Shown: positions 34,042 to 52,160, counted from the stretch's first letter. The stretch: 64,000 nucleotides of DNA from Eutrigla gurnardus (GCA_963514095.1 OY741272.1:24259230-24323229); one strand, 5' to 3'. Notes: generated by a model not told the origin, from the sequence alone. Program-made: numbers and translations.

Positions 34042-34589
34042 GTCACCTTCCTTTTATTTATCCGTTTGTAAGAGACACAAAAAAAAAAGACGACGACGCC
34101 CTGTTACGTTGCTGTGGTATCAAAACAGTCCAAGTGTCCCTTCGCGTCCGCGGAGGGATTCGTAGAGTAGTTTCTCAGACTTTATCCTCGATCCATTGAT
34201 TTATCCACGGTGTGTAACAGCGGGGAAAAACTGCACGATTCGTCTTTCTCGCTAAAAGCAACGATGAAATGGACGCATTCAACGTTTACCCCAGCCAGCA
34301 GCGATGCCCCAGATAGTTTGTAGGTTTCGTAATCTACCGCACGAGGCGTGGTGAAGAACCGTGGTAACTACGAGCTCACAACAAACAAACAAAAACACAA
34401 GAAAGTAGAACCGCGCTAAGATCCCCGGAGTTCGTTCCCACGCGTGACGTTGGTCTGCATGAAGTTAACGCACTAAACCGTGTAACATTACAACACATAC
34501 GTTGTATAACGCCTGGTAAAGCCGTCTGACACAGAACTCCCCCCTCCCTCGTCTCCAACCTCGAGCACCTACGCAGGCAGGAACGGAGC

Positions 34590-34905
34590 GCTCTGATTGG
34601 TCAGCGGGAACTGTTATACAAGTTTTTCCCTGTCACGTTTCCGTAATGTGCTTACTCGCCGACACGTCACCAACGTCTGTTTTGGTTTATGTAAAATGTC
34701 GGCGTTCCTTCGGGTTCTCCTCTGTGTTTTGTTGTCGTGGTTCACTTTTCGGACGGCGTAAAATAATAATAAAAAGTTTTCTGATAGACAGTTAATATCT
34801 GGGTTACATATACCCAGAAGTACCCGGATGAGCACGTGCAGAGCGGCGACTTTGGCCGACTTTCGCTAGCCCCGCCCTCTTCCACACATAATATTACATA
34901 AAGGA
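34590..34905 (-). promoter_or_regulatory. cry1 promoter with two D-boxes, an E-box and NF-Y/GC boxes
   Basis: Within about 310 bp, 550-860 bp upstream of the cry1 ATG, are: inverted CCAAT (CTGATTGGTCAG core, ATTGG at 34596-34600), CACGTT at 34634-34639, D-box TTATGTAA at 34687-34694, E-box CACGTG at 34833-34838, GC box around 34869-34878, and a second D-box on the other strand, TTACATAA at 34894-34901. E-boxes bind CLOCK:BMAL1; D-boxes (TTAYGTAA) bind PAR-bZIP/E4BP4 factors and drive light induction of fish clock genes. The transcription start is not determined; a 5' UTR of up to about 0.5 kb is implied. Confidence 0.7.
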
Positions 34906-38905
<4,000 letters not shown>

Positions 38906-41094
38906 TGAACACTGTCACGGATCCTCCTCCACGTTTGTCACCTGTGGAGTCATCTCTCACATTAGTATAACTACACCAAACACCCATATGAATGTAAGAT
39001 ACAGGATTAAAGGTCATGCCACAATCTCCCACTCTCTCAAACCCAGAGACATCAGTGACAGCATGTCTGCAGCTGAAATACAGGCTTCCATATTGAGCTG
39101 CAGAAGCTACAGCAGGTGATGACTGGCCGGGTATCAGGGTGGGAGTAGTAGTCCTCTTGAGGCCAGCTTGCCTCCTCTGTCTGTGCAGGCGGTATTTTAA
39201 GATGTCCTTCTTGTACCGCATGTGGCTGTTTTGTTAATGCACAAAAATGACAAAGCAAGCCATGGTGCCTCCAGGCTTAATGCATCACTTTGAGAGCTTT
39301 CAGTGAAAGGATCTTTGCCCTGTTTTTTTTTTTTGCAGAGGTGAGTTTTTACTCTTTTCACCCAGAGACGAAGGTTTTTCATGTTTCTATACATTTGCTG
39401 ACTTCCGATACACACGATACCTCGCAGGTGGCTTTCCCACGTATTCAGAACCACTCACAGGTGTGCACTTCACCGTGTTCACAGTTCACCGACGCTCAGA
39501 CAGCAATACATCACAAACCACTCCAACACATGCTAGCCCCTTGTTTTTTTATGGTTGTTGTAAAAGTGCTGCTGCGGCTCCTCTTGCAACAGGTTTACGT
39601 AATGAAAAGGCCTTGGGGGACCTATGTGCTATCATGCATTATGCAGAGTGATGTGAATAAAACTGAGTTATAGAGTGAGGGAGAGAAAGAGAGACAGAGA
39701 GGCACACGGGGAGAGGAACTTAGACTCTGTGACTGTATTGATGCAGAGAAAGGCACAGTGACACATATTTGTTAAACCACGCGTGTCATCTCTGCTTGCT
39801 TACACGTGATTGTAAGGCTTCAGGTGCATCAGAATCAGACTCGCGTACATGTGTGTTGATTTGTAGTGACGACAGCAAACAGTAGTATTATGATATTGCC
39901 AAAAATGCCAAGCCTGGCCACATACAGTTCAAAGGCACTGCAACATAACGTCAGTTTACAGCGTGAGCGCATTCTGTACATTATTGAAAGTCAATATTCA
40001 GTCACCCTGCACACTTGGCATGCAGCTGTAGAAAAGGTGTGGTGAGTGTTCAGTGGTGCATTGGACCGGTGAATAGGATAAGATGCAAAACAAATATTGA
40101 TCTAATGCCCAAGGGGTTAAGCGTGCACGATGCATGCTGTTGTTCAGTGTTGTGTAGTTCACAAGGTCGTCATTACTAGCATGAGTAACGCAACTAAAAT
40201 CTCTGTTTTTCATAACGATACATCGAATGACCTTGTGTAATATGAAGAGAGCCTTATGGTGTAATTTTACTCATTGTTACGCACTTTATTGCTTTGAGTA
40301 ACTCACCACTCTGACTGTACATGACTTGCACAGTGTCAAACTCAGTGACTCGTTATGTTTATCATCAAATATGTGTCTTCAATTAGCCGCTCAAATGACA
40401 CATATTGACCTAAGTAGGTGGTGGAGACCAAAACAGAGCTAAAAGGAGAGAAGATATTGGACTTATATATTCACCAGACAAAAGATAATCAATTAATGCA
40501 GCTTTCAGGTTCATGGTGTTCAATAGACAGACAGGTTTTTAGTTATCTTAGTTTTATCTCAGTAATACATCTACTTATTAGTATGTTTGGACATGCACGT
40601 GTATGTCTGATATTTGCCTCTTTGGTATATCCTTTAGAGGTGGTTGAGTTAATATAGGAGGTTCCATATAGTGGAAGATTTCATCACATGTCTTCTTTGT
40701 GACACTGCAGGAGCTCTAAGGCTCAAGATATCCTCTGTCTGCAGTGACAGATAAAGCCAAGGCACGGCCGCATCATTCGTTGTCTTCCCAGTAAAATCAA
40801 ACAGCCAGTCAATCCGAGGGTGGGTTGACCTTAACCGAGCCGCCGCCTGCCAAATTGCACCTCCATAATGCTCCATCCATTCTCTCAGTGTCTTTCTGCC
40901 AAGTGGCTGCAATTGAGGTAATTTTTTTGACCCAGCATTGTCAGGAATCTTTACTGCACCAAAGCTGATTTCATTTTTTTTGTGCTGTAACAAATCAATG
41001 CAGTTTCTTTATTGAATGTATAGGCTCTTCCTTTATGAACCTCTCAGCTTATATCACCTTAGTCATGAGGTAAATAATTTGACAGGCTTTCTCA

Positions 41095-41455
41095 CAGCGA
41101 GTGTAATGTGAAGATTGATACCACTCTTATATCTTAACGATAAAGCCACAACCAGCAGCTGGTTAGCTTGGCTTTGCAAAAAGCCTGGAAACAGAGGGAA
41201 ACAGCATCACAGACGTGACAAATTCCACTTACCAGTAAACCTCCCTAATTAACACGTCTTATCTTTATGTGTTGAAATCAACAACTTAAGTATGAAACAA
41301 GGGGTGATCATTTTTTTTGTGGAAGCAGATGGATGTCTGGCACAACCTGATCATTTCTAGGCCAGCAGCAGTAACTTCCCCAGGTATCTGCTTGCTGCCT
41401 TGGCAACAGCATGGTGACGACAAGACGTCAGGAAAAAGAAATAGCCAAGAAATAG
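41095..41455. mobile_element. Non-autonomous foldback-family element, fullest copy
   Basis: Contains the family blocks in order: GATTGATACCACTC, CAGCAGCTGGTTAGCTTGGC, CTGGAAACAGAGGGAAACAG, TAATTAACACGTC, then a 3' part with CTTGGCAACAGCATGG and AGAAATAG. Order and spacing match the percomorph repeat recalled from memory. Ends are approximate and no coding capacity is seen. Confidence 0.6.
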
Positions 41456-41650
41456 TCTTCTAATGCTAAGCTAAGCTAATGGGCTACCATCCATGTACTG
41501 TATGGAGAATAACTCTTGGTTGTTTCATTAATTGGCATTCCAGGGCTAAACACAGCATCTATAATTACCCCATCCTATAATGCGTTATACGCCTACTGCA
41601 CCTCACAGCTCAGCACATCTAGCATATGGCAGGCCTCCCACACACAAGCC

Positions 41651-41652
<2 letters not shown>

Positions 41653-41704
<52 letters not shown>
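41653..41704. repeat. (AC)n microsatellite
   Basis: About 26 pure AC units in the abtb3 intron. Confidence 0.95.
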
Positions 41705-41706
<2 letters not shown>

Positions 41707-44700
41707 AAACACATACAGCACGATGTCAGGGGCTCCACTCACCAAGTCTAAGTCAGTGTTATTTGCAGGTGGGTGTTGGGTTTCCCTTCCTCGTCGGTGG
41801 TATCCTGTCACAACAGGAAACTGCTCTATATGGTGGGGTATTTCTTACGGCACCCACTAGCTCCAGGAACACGGCGATTCTTTGATTTCCTTTACGTGTC
41901 TATGCCACCGAACATGTCTGGTGGAACGTGATATCCAGTGCTCAGGGATATGTAACGACCCCGAGGACGATTTTCTAATCATGCTTTAGGTGAGGGATGA
42001 CTTTCAAGTCCGGGCAGAGCTTTGGTTGAAATATCTAAAGGAAGAATTCACCCGAAAGTCATTTAAAAATAAGTGTCGGTAATGTATCTTGCAGGTCCCG
42101 CCTCGTTTCGTGTGATCTTTTTCACATGGCCGGCAGGCCAAGATGCATGGCTTTATTTTGAAATATTTCCATTGGAGATACAGTTGACATGGTTAACAGA
42201 ACATTTTTTTAGCAAACGTACTCATTGTTTAGCCCAGCAGACCATTTCTAGATCTCCCTAGCTGGTAGTGTATTGGGTCAACATGACATATTTGACATTA
42301 TTTGTCAATATGCTTGCACCCATCCCTAATCTAAACACACTGTCCTTCTGGGACAAAGAACACACCACTTCAATTCTTGTCAAAAGAAACTGTGTGACAT
42401 GTGGCAAATCAACAACTGAACACCCTCACATTTGGGGAAAGTGGGTATACACAAAAATAGTAAATTACAGCACTGTAGCAGGTCCCCCTGGAAACCACTG
42501 GACCGCTACAGTGTGAAACCGAGGTGGGATTTTCCTTTTAAAGCCGTCTGTTCAAACATCAGAATAAACTACACACTCAGTATTTAACATTCCAAAGTGA
42601 GACCTCACTTTCTGTAAATTTCTCCAACACAAACATCACGGTTGAAAACCATAACGACTGAGGCACTTGTTAGAGCCGTGACGCTTTACCGTTCTTCTAC
42701 CGGGTAGCCTTGTGCTGTTTTGGTTTATAGAGCTTCAATGGGGGTGAGGGAGTGCAGGACTTTTGTTCCGTATCCAATAGCCGGCGTTGCGGTGCGAGGT
42801 CGGTGCCTGGTGCACACATGCTGTGGGGAAGGCAGGCAGACAGGAATGACTGCGGTCTGCAGCGGTACCACTCTGTACCGGCGGAGACCAGTCCCCATTA
42901 TGTCTGGGAGTGAGATGTAACCTATGTGTGCTGGGGAAACCCTTACACAGCAGCATATAGAGGCAGCAACATACACAGGCGGACCCACACACACAGACAG
43001 GGACACACACAGAGTCACACACAAGTCCAAGGAGCAGATCTGGTATTAATTGAAAGAAAAAAAGGGTTTGTGAAGGAAATGAGGAATGCTGATGTGACAT
43101 GGAGTCTGGTACAGCGAGGGAGTGCTTCAGCCAAGCTTACTTCAGTTGATTAAGAGGAGACGGGCGATAGAAAACAGTTAATTCTGCACCCAGCTGACAA
43201 CGCCCGCAGTAGATCAAGTGCCTTTTTTTTCCTTTTTCTTCTGTTAAGATCCTTTTTTTTCTCGTGCAACCCCTGAAGATGAATTAGCGATGTCACTCAT
43301 TGCTGTGTGTTGTGGTAGATGCAGATGGTGGACCAGCATTGAGTTCAGCATGACTCAGCCGCTATATAAATGTGACTGCAGCCATTGTGCACAATAGACA
43401 GACACACACACACAACAATAATAATTTGTATGTTACTGTTCGGGATCCTTTCAGTGGTTGTTCAGTGCAGACTGGGTGGAATTGTGTCTCACTTTTAACA
43501 GAATATTTCAATCGGTGCACATGCAGTCAATATTTGTGGATATCTCTCCAAGGTTGAAAACTCTACAGTATCATTATGTGATGCCATTTTAGAAAAACGC
43601 TGCCGAAGCTGCTGCAGCGAGGACTAATTTTGTCGATTTTTTTGTCGTTTTCATGCTTGACCTTTTACACCGACACAAGATTTTACTCCATTATAACCCT
43701 GACAGTGTCACCCGAAATGTGCTTGGAAATTACTCTTTGGATTCCCATATATTCTCAGAGAAAAACCCAGTCCTTTCATCTCCAGGTGACATTACAGACG
43801 GAGCTTCAGCTGCTATATTTCATTCTTTTGGAGAGCTTTGTTTCCCTCCGGACTGAACCTTCTAGGATGACTGAGTTTTTCCAATGCATAGGTAACAAAT
43901 TCAGCATTAGCTGTTACTTAGGTAGACGGAGAAAAACATACCAATCCTGGACCCAAATAATTTAACATTACCCTGCGTTGTGGAGCCAAATCCATGTGAA
44001 GCCGTGGCTAAGAATGAATTGTTCATGATGTCGACTTTGGAAGAAATAGCAGAGGGAGAGAAGGAGGCACAGATGGCAAGGATCAAAACAGGAAAATCCA
44101 TAAGACAAGCTGGAGGTGACAGATGAGACCCAGACAAGCAATGCCTCCGTCTTATTATAGCAGAAAGAAGACTCTGGGCAAACAAGTACCAGCAAGTGGA
44201 TTAGTTAGGTGAAGCATCAGTATCTACTGCATTGTTTTTTTGCAGCTCTGAACTCCTACTGTTGTGTAGAGGGAAATGATCCTGTTTAAATAACAGCCAG
44301 TCTGGCTGGAAATTCTGAAGAAGATACGGGTAAACAAGCTCTTCCCTCTTTGATGTGAGCTGAGCAAAAGTCAAAAGAAATTGTCTCGTCACAATTGGAA
44401 CAGTGATACGAGAAAGCTGCAGGTCAGGACACGTCAAGAGGCTTCCAAGTGTGAACCAAAATTCCAATATATTTACACAATGCACACAGTACTTCCATCA
44501 ACCTCCACTGGATAAAATGCAAATAAAACTGTTTTTCAGCCAACTTGAATAGCTGTCTCACGTCACAAGAGGCACTATGCAAATCTGCACCATCTCACCT
44601 GTTGTTTTATCACAGTAGCACAAATATGTCAGGACCTGCCAGCAGCAACGTCACTGATAAGTTCATTACTTGTGACAGAACCATCTGCAGTGACTGCCTC

Positions 44701-44974
44701 CTCTGGGTGTGTGTGTGTGTGGTGATCCTCATCTGATAGTAACACTGTCAAATCAGACATCAATTCCCCAAATCATTGAGCAATCCAGCACCAAACAGAG
44801 AGAGAGAGCGTCAGTCAGTGAATCTGTGCAGAAAGGAATATCTTATCTGCCCAGAGCACAAATTGAGATGTATTTGAGAACAGCTTAGACGTGATGTTTG
44901 AGATGGAAGGAGACTTTTGTTTTCTTCTTTTAGTTCAGTTTTCTGCACAAGTACATGTTGGGAAATGTACTTTT

Positions 44975-45110
44975 TTTGTTTGCAAAGAGTTAGAGGAGAT
45001 GATTGATGCCACTCTGCATGTTAAATTAAAGCTACAGCCAAAAAAAACGCCAAAACATGCTAAGCTAACTGTGGCATATATGAAACAGATAGGCGCAAGT
45101 TGAAGTTAAC
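44975..45110. mobile_element. Partial foldback-family element
   Basis: GAGTTAGAGGAGATGATTGATGCCACTC followed by AAGCTACAGCC and GCTAAGCTAAC: the left half of the family seen at 41.1 kb. Confidence 0.5.
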
Positions 45111-45514
45111 CTTTGCATCTTACTCAGCAAAAAAGAGAATAGTGCCACAAGATATCAAACTTTCTTTATTTGTTTAAAGATCCTCATATTTGGTCCTTGA
45201 AACGTTGGCTTTCCTAACCCTTCCGCTGAAGATTTGTCAAGGTGAAGAAAATCTCCTACTGTTTACCCTCTGAGCTGCCAATGTCCAACTCCCCTGTAGT
45301 CAAGCTAATCCGTGGCTACAGTACAGTAAACTGTGAGGTTGTGAACATGTCCGGGATTTCCGAGGTGATCATGGGGAGTTGGGCTTCTATTATTTCAAGT
45401 TTTTCACAAACCACTTTATGCGTATTTCCTTTTCACATCAGCTGTATCAGATAGTTCATGTGACAGAAATAAACAGACTTCCCATGGAATACAACATATA
45501 CTTTCACTGGGTTA

Positions 45515-46775
45515 TGTTATCATACCAGCGGAGTATCTGATGACCAGCAGTGCGTACGGTTTGATGGCTCAGATTTAGTTTGAGCTGACTTTTCAGGACT
45601 TGCCTTACTCTGTGTAGGTATTTGGCTGTGGCTGAATGTCTTGCGGCCTCCTTATGGTTTCCATTTGCTTGCGGGACTCCAAGGTACTTGTAGCTGTCCT
45701 GGACATCTGCTGCCTTTCTTGTAATTCAACCCCTTCAGTGGTGATCATCTGGCCTCTCTTGGATACCATCCAACCACCCTTTTCTTGTCCAAATTACATT
45801 TTGATGTCATTGCTGTAGAGCCTGGTGATGTGGATCAATGAGTCCATGTCACACTGATTCCTTGGTATGTGCGACACATGATGGTAACTTGTGCAGTTTG
45901 CTTTGATGTGGTCTCTAGAGTCGTCTTCCACAGCCCCATTGAGTTCCTGATGAAGGCTCTTAGTGTCCTGTTGATGTTGTACAGTTACAAGCATGCCAGT
46001 ATCCGTGTGTGGCATCGGGCCGTGCACGGGTTGGTCTGTCTGATCTTACAGTCTCCAGTGACTGCTTTGTCAACCAGGAGCTGGTGTTTGGCTCCAATGC
46101 TGTTACCACCAACTCCTTTCTGGGCCCCGCTATGTATTGATCCATGTGCCTACTCATCTTAGCCACAGGAAGGAGCTTCCAGGCAGGTCATTGGCCTGTA
46201 GTTGGAAGGAATTGCTTCCTTCTGGGGGTCCTTCATGATCAGGACTGTCCAGCCTTGGATGGGTCCCATCCAGCCGGTTCATCTGTGCTGCCAGGCATTC
46301 TTAGAGTGCAGTTAGATTCTTTAGCCAGTAAATGTGGATCATATCAGGGCCTGGTACTGTCGAGTTCTTCAGATATGACACTCTTTTTTTTGGATGTCTG
46401 CCATTCTGATGGTTACTGGGTCTTGTTCTGGGCAGTTTCTGTGGTCTGCTCTCAGATCCACTAGCCACTGAGCACTGGTGTTATGTGTTGCCTCCTTCTC
46501 CCATGAGGTTTTTCTAGTATTGTTCAGTCTTAGCCCTGGGTGGGTCTGTTCGCATGCTAATTTCCGCCACTGGGAGTTCACTTTGGGTGGTTCTGTGGAG
46601 AACATCCTGTTTATTCTCCTTGCTTTTACTCCTATAGTGTACCTCTTCAGCTGTGAGTCTTTGTTCGGCAGCATCCAGTACCTCGGGTATGGAGAGTTTG
46701 GTATACTTAAGGTAGGTCTTTCTTAGCACCTTTCTGCACTCCAATAGCTGGCTTACTTCTCTCTCTTTCCATGGG
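45515..46775 (-). mobile_element. Dead LINE fragment, Dong/Rex6 (R4-clade)-like
   Basis: Minus-strand frames, broken by frameshifts, match the order of a fish R4-clade LINE polyprotein recalled from memory: a segment with RKVLRKTYLKYTKLSIPEV (about 46.7 kb), then RINRMFST and SQWRKL, then ADHRNCPEQDPVTIRMADIQ (about 46.4 kb), RHMDQYI (46.15 kb), DMDSLIHITRLYSNDI (45.8 kb), and a segment with YLHRVRQVLKSQ (45.6 kb). Parts of the reverse-transcriptase core, including the catalytic region between about 46.05 and 45.85 kb, are deleted, so the copy cannot move. Boundaries are approximate. Confidence 0.75.
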
Positions 46776-49700
46776 GAATATACTCCTTATGGCTTATGGT
46801 CTTAACGTTATAAATTATGAATACACTGAGCTTGTTTTCTGCAGGAAATGTTTATTGACATTTAGGTATTAGTACGATTAGTGTTAACATTATTTGACAT
46901 TGTGTTATTTAAAAGTAGCATTGTGCTGCAAAGTCGGCTTGAAATGAGTCCAAATTAAATATATTTGGTCTAAACATACTGGAAACAGACTATGCACTGT
47001 GAACAATGCAAAAACTGGGGCTTAATAGCACTCTAGCAGGCGTTGAACCTCCTGATGCACTACTGATTCACTTCCAATGAACCAGTATCTCATTACCTCC
47101 CACGAGAGCTCAGAGCGCTGACCTTCGGACTATGTGTGTGTTATTGCGTATATACTATATGCATGTTTGAGAAAACTGAATAGGCCATTTATTTTTATTT
47201 TCACAGTGTGCAGTTGCCTCAATCAGACGAATTAAGCCAGCCAGTTTAAAAAAGACAAGATGTGAATGTCCTCACTCTCCATCTCTGTCTTTGCACTTCT
47301 CTCTCAATGCTGCCCTTTTCTCATTCTCTCTTTTTTGTCTTGGTTTTCTCCCTGTTTCAGCCCAGCGTTTTTATTCAGTCATTCTGCCACAGCCTCGACG
47401 GAGTATAAGTGCCAACTTGAAGTAACCTTGTCCCGTCCTACGTGTCTGGCAGCTCTCTAATAGTTCTGTCAATCCAGAAAAGGAAGGCTCCACTGGGGAT
47501 CCTCAGGCGAAGCTCGCTCTGCAGACAGACGTGTCTGAAACATGACAGATCGAACTATAATCTGTAACCGTAGTTTGTAGTGGGCGGGGCAGCGTGTGGG
47601 TGATGTGCGAGAAAGTCAATGAGAAATGTGCCAGACAACAAGACTTTGCTTGAGTAGCAGTCAACGTGTTTGCATTCGGTCCATATATCCAGTGCCAAAC
47701 AACTTTTACTCAAACGCTGCACTTAAACGGCCCAACGTTGGCTGTCTTCTCAATCTTTCACTAAAACAGAGCGAGTTTGCTCAACCCCCAGCTGAACTAG
47801 CAGCATATGGTACAGATTACCACAGGAGAAGGTATGTCTATTTTGTTCATGACATTTTTTATTACTAACATATGCCCGTTCCTGCTTTAGTTCCATTTCA
47901 TCCTTAAAGTGGACCAGAGACTGGCAGAATAACAAGCGCGCTGTGAAAAGACAGACGCAACAGCGACTGTAACTTCGACTGTATATTTTGTTATGGCAGC
48001 CACATCAGGGTCTGGTACCTCCAACTTAACGGATGAATATGTCCTTGCTGGAGAGTCATTTAGAGTACTGCATATTGTATTCATCACCCCTCAATGGGGG
48101 AAATTATCTTTATTTATATGCACATATGCTCTGTCCCACTTTCAATGTTAGGATTTAAGTCTTTAAAGGAGATCATTAACTTATCGCAAAGATCTTTCCA
48201 AGATATTTCTGATAATGGGATTTAGAGAAAGGCTGAAGCGTCTGAACTCTTTTCATTCATTTCCTATGGAGAGCAGGCGAAGGCTTAGAATATCTGAGGC
48301 AAGATTCGTGGCAATCCATCCAGTAATTGTCATAATATTTGACTTAATTTTACTATAATACTTGCTGGCGGTGAAATCACCAAATTGAGTCAGATTTATC
48401 ATCTGGGGACCATGAACATCTGTACAAAATGTTATGGTAGATGTTGCTGCTAACTTGGCAAAACATAATAATGCATGTTTCAAAACATTAAAACATTCAG
48501 CATATTCTCAGGTCAAGTGCATTTCACTGAGAAACGCTGAAAGTTAAAAACTCTGTTTGTTTACAGTGAATTCTCCACCGGGCATATTTTAATAATCCGT
48601 GCTCATTTCTGGGTAACGCCCACACAACTGCCATAGTGCAGCGGTGATCAGAGGCCGCTATACGTAAAATGACTCAGCCTTCTCATTATGCCGTGAGTGT
48701 TTCTCTTAGTTCAGTCGCCGTCTCTCTTTGGACGGACAGAAGTTCAGAGCTCTCTCTGACTCACAGGATGGAGAGGAGTTGAGTGGATGACACACTGCCG
48801 GTGAGACAGGTGTGTCTGCCAGTTTTAATGCCCGGCATGATGTTGCATCAGCGTGGCCACACAGCTCTGATCTACAAAGTCCTTCTCACATCTGTTTTGT
48901 AAAGGACTGAAAGAGCTGCCGGGAGGATGAGTTACAGGCGGCTCGGGAGGAAGGGCTGCTCACTTTCAGATAATCTGCAAACCCGCTGAAAAATACATGA
49001 AGCGGGGACTTCTCATGAATTCTATGTATAGCATGAATATTGTTTATTCACTTCAATTCATTTTTTTTATCCTTTTGGCACTGCTGCTTAGTTTCCCCAG
49101 AGAAAAGGGAATATTGCCCTTCTTGGTCTTGTGATTTGGAAAGATCAGAGTCTAGATTAAAGCAGTTTTAACTAAATTCTCTCACCCCCTGCTGGAGGAG
49201 CGAACATGATCTAAGAGAAGTGCTGTGTGGTTAATATCAGATCAGGCATTTATGTCTGTGCTGGAAGGAGATTCATATAGTTGCACCACTCGTTAACCTT
49301 CTTGAATACCGCTGGAGAATTTTAAAAACGAAGCGCACACATGATGATACACAAAAATGTCTAAAAATGTCAAATTCAGCCTCTTCCTTTAACCATGATA
49401 TAAATTATTGATTGTCTCTGGGGTGGATGATGCCTGATTGCAAATCCAATTGGTTGCTATTGTAACCTTTTGCACACTGCAGAACATACACGGGGGATGG
49501 GATGATAAATTCAGTCTGTCGTTGCACTTCCACGAGACCTGCAGCGTATTTTGTTTGAGCATGTGCAGCGTGTGATCACACAGATCGAGTTATTGAGAGA
49601 GAGAAAAGAAGCAGATGGAAGGCAGGATATAAAACAAAACAAAAAAGGAGGGGGGGGGGGGGGGCATTGGGACGGAGACCTTGGAAACAAGAGACTGCAC

Positions 49701-49948
49701 ATTTAGATTCTGTGTAAGTGTTTGTGACAGATGAGAGAGCTGAGATCTGATGTGAACTATTAGGGTTGCCTGTGCTGGGCGAGGGGAGCTGCATCCATCC
49801 AATTTGGTCCATTCGCCTGCCTGTCAGAGGCTCCAACCAAGTTAGCTAAGCGGCAGCTAAAAGCAGCGCTGCCACGGTGACTGCAGTCCAGCGTTTGACG
49901 AGATGGATGACAGCTGCTCATATAGAGGGAGGCAGGAGATGCAGCAGC

Positions 49949-49950
<2 letters not shown>

Positions 49951-50036
<86 letters not shown>
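49951..50036. repeat. (TG)n microsatellite, long
   Basis: About 43 uninterrupted TG units, the longest dinucleotide run in the window. Confidence 0.97.
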
Positions 50037-50038
<2 letters not shown>

Positions 50039-52031
50039 GGATCTTCAGCCTTGTAATCACATGAGGATAATGGAACATTATTAGTTTACTCATTAGTTGT
50101 AATTTACTTGAATATTTCAATTTAATGCTACTTTATACTTCTACGACACAAAATATTTTCGAGGAAAATATTGTACTTTGTTACTGATAATAAACATTTA
50201 ACTGTTATTAGGCATAATGAGTCATTTTGGATGTTTAAGTACATTTTACGAAGCCATCTCTAATTTGAGTTATCTTTTGAATGCAGTACTTTTATTGTAG
50301 TATCATATGTTTTATATCGTGGTATTACTTTTACTTCAGAGTACTTCTTCCACCACTGCACCTTACACATGATCAACAGGATATGCTGCACTCACTGCAT
50401 TGGGGCGCCTTGCAGAGCACAGCAGTGTTTACATCAGTTTACATCACATATGGGCTCCAGGTAGCAGGAAGGAGCCGGCCCGGGAACAAACCTGAGACGT
50501 GTGAATTATGTATTTCACTTCAATAATGTACAAAGGAAGGCAGGTTTCCTCCTTCGTAGAAGAGGACGGGGAAGAATGAGATGATCAAGAAGGGTTTGGT
50601 TTGTGTTCAAACGTCATACCTGTAACAAAGTTGCTAATCAATCCCAAACTTTGCCTTCGGGCTGTGCTCTGAGCAACACGGCTCCCCCGATCATATTTTG
50701 AAGATCTTAGATCATCACTTCACAGAAATGAGATCATTTTAATGGGCTTCCTCAAAACTTTTCCGACTTCCTGCTAAGCACCAGTGTTGCCGTGCCTCTA
50801 TTATGCTGACTGATGATGCCTTCTGACTGCAGCTCCCTGCCGGGGGGACGTATTCAGGCGGATTCCTCTGTAAAAAAAAAAAAAAAAAACGGGTTGGAGG
50901 GGTGTCGAGATAGAGACCCTGCCCTTTGCCTTCTCCCACCACTTCTGGCTGTTTGAACACAACAATCGGGCAGAAAAGTTCCTCGGGGGGAAATGAGCGA
51001 TGTTGACCCAAGTGTTACCCCCCCTGTGGGGGCAGAAAGATTATCACACAATCATCACAGTTTCTGCCGCTGCAGCTGAGGGGAGCCGAGGGGTGTGTTG
51101 AGTAACGGAGGGAGCCTCAGGAAATGACTAAATCCATACAGACAAAAGATTTGACATTTCATCCGGAGCGTCGCCGCTCTTCCCCTCCGTCGCTCTCGTG
51201 CGGAGCACGCGATATGAAGCTACGGCATCGATTTTCAGATTGATTTCAACTTTAATGGATGAAATTATGAGGTCAGCCGACGAGAGGCCGACTGCATTCC
51301 TCTTGTCACCTTCGGCAAGTTAAACAGAAGGGAAAGAGAGGGCGAGTGACACTTTTTATATCCCTTTAAATATATGTCACCTATCCTCCGTTGGGAGGCG
51401 AACTCCCTTCCTGTCTGTCATGCTGTTTGCTGCACCGGGAGCGGGCTAATCCCTGCCTCACAATGACTGATGTTGGTGATAGCACAGCATGTTGTCCTCA
51501 GGAAAAAACACATTCGCACTGCTGCTCTAATGTCATAGTATATACTTAGACCGAGCCGAAGAGGAGATAGAGTGTTTAAGATGCTGTGGGATTTGATTTG
51601 CTCCATCGACAAGGATTACTTGAGATTCAGAACAGATGTAAGTCATTTGCATATTCAACCCTGGCAGGATGAGGAGCTGACCAATCTCCTTCCATCAAAA
51701 GCCATATTGGGTTTCTGATTAGAGGGTTTAACGGAATTTTTTTTTTTTTTTTTTTTAATTTAAGGCAAGACATTGTGAAGGTTAGTGAAAGTGTGGAGAT
51801 TGATGCTTGACAGAGAGGGTCACTTTATATGTATAATCAAAGATGGGGGAACCACGAGGTGTGAAATTTGTGTGCGGAGATTTGAAATGTCCCCTCTTTG
51901 CGACGCAAAGAAAATAAATCATCTCCGCCTTCTCAAGGCCTGATTGTCAGCCGGAGAAAAACGAGAGGATGATTTGGATCTGCTCAGAGACCCAGACGGA
52001 CAAATCGTGTCACATTTTTCTTTTCTTAGCA

Positions 52032-52160
52032 TTTACATTTACATTTAGGTCATTTAGCAGACGCTTTTGTCCAAAGCGACTTACAATAAGTACATTTGTC
52101 AAAAGAAGGAAACAAGAAACCACGACGTATCATTGCCGATGCAGTAAGAGCTAAAAATAG
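52032..52160. mobile_element. Fish SINE-type dispersed repeat
   Basis: CATTTAGCAGACGCTTTTGT followed by CCAAAGCGACTTACAATAAG is a strongly conserved block found in many teleost dispersed repeats, recalled from memory. The family name is not certain. A poly-T/poly-G run follows at about 52227-52262. Confidence 0.6.
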
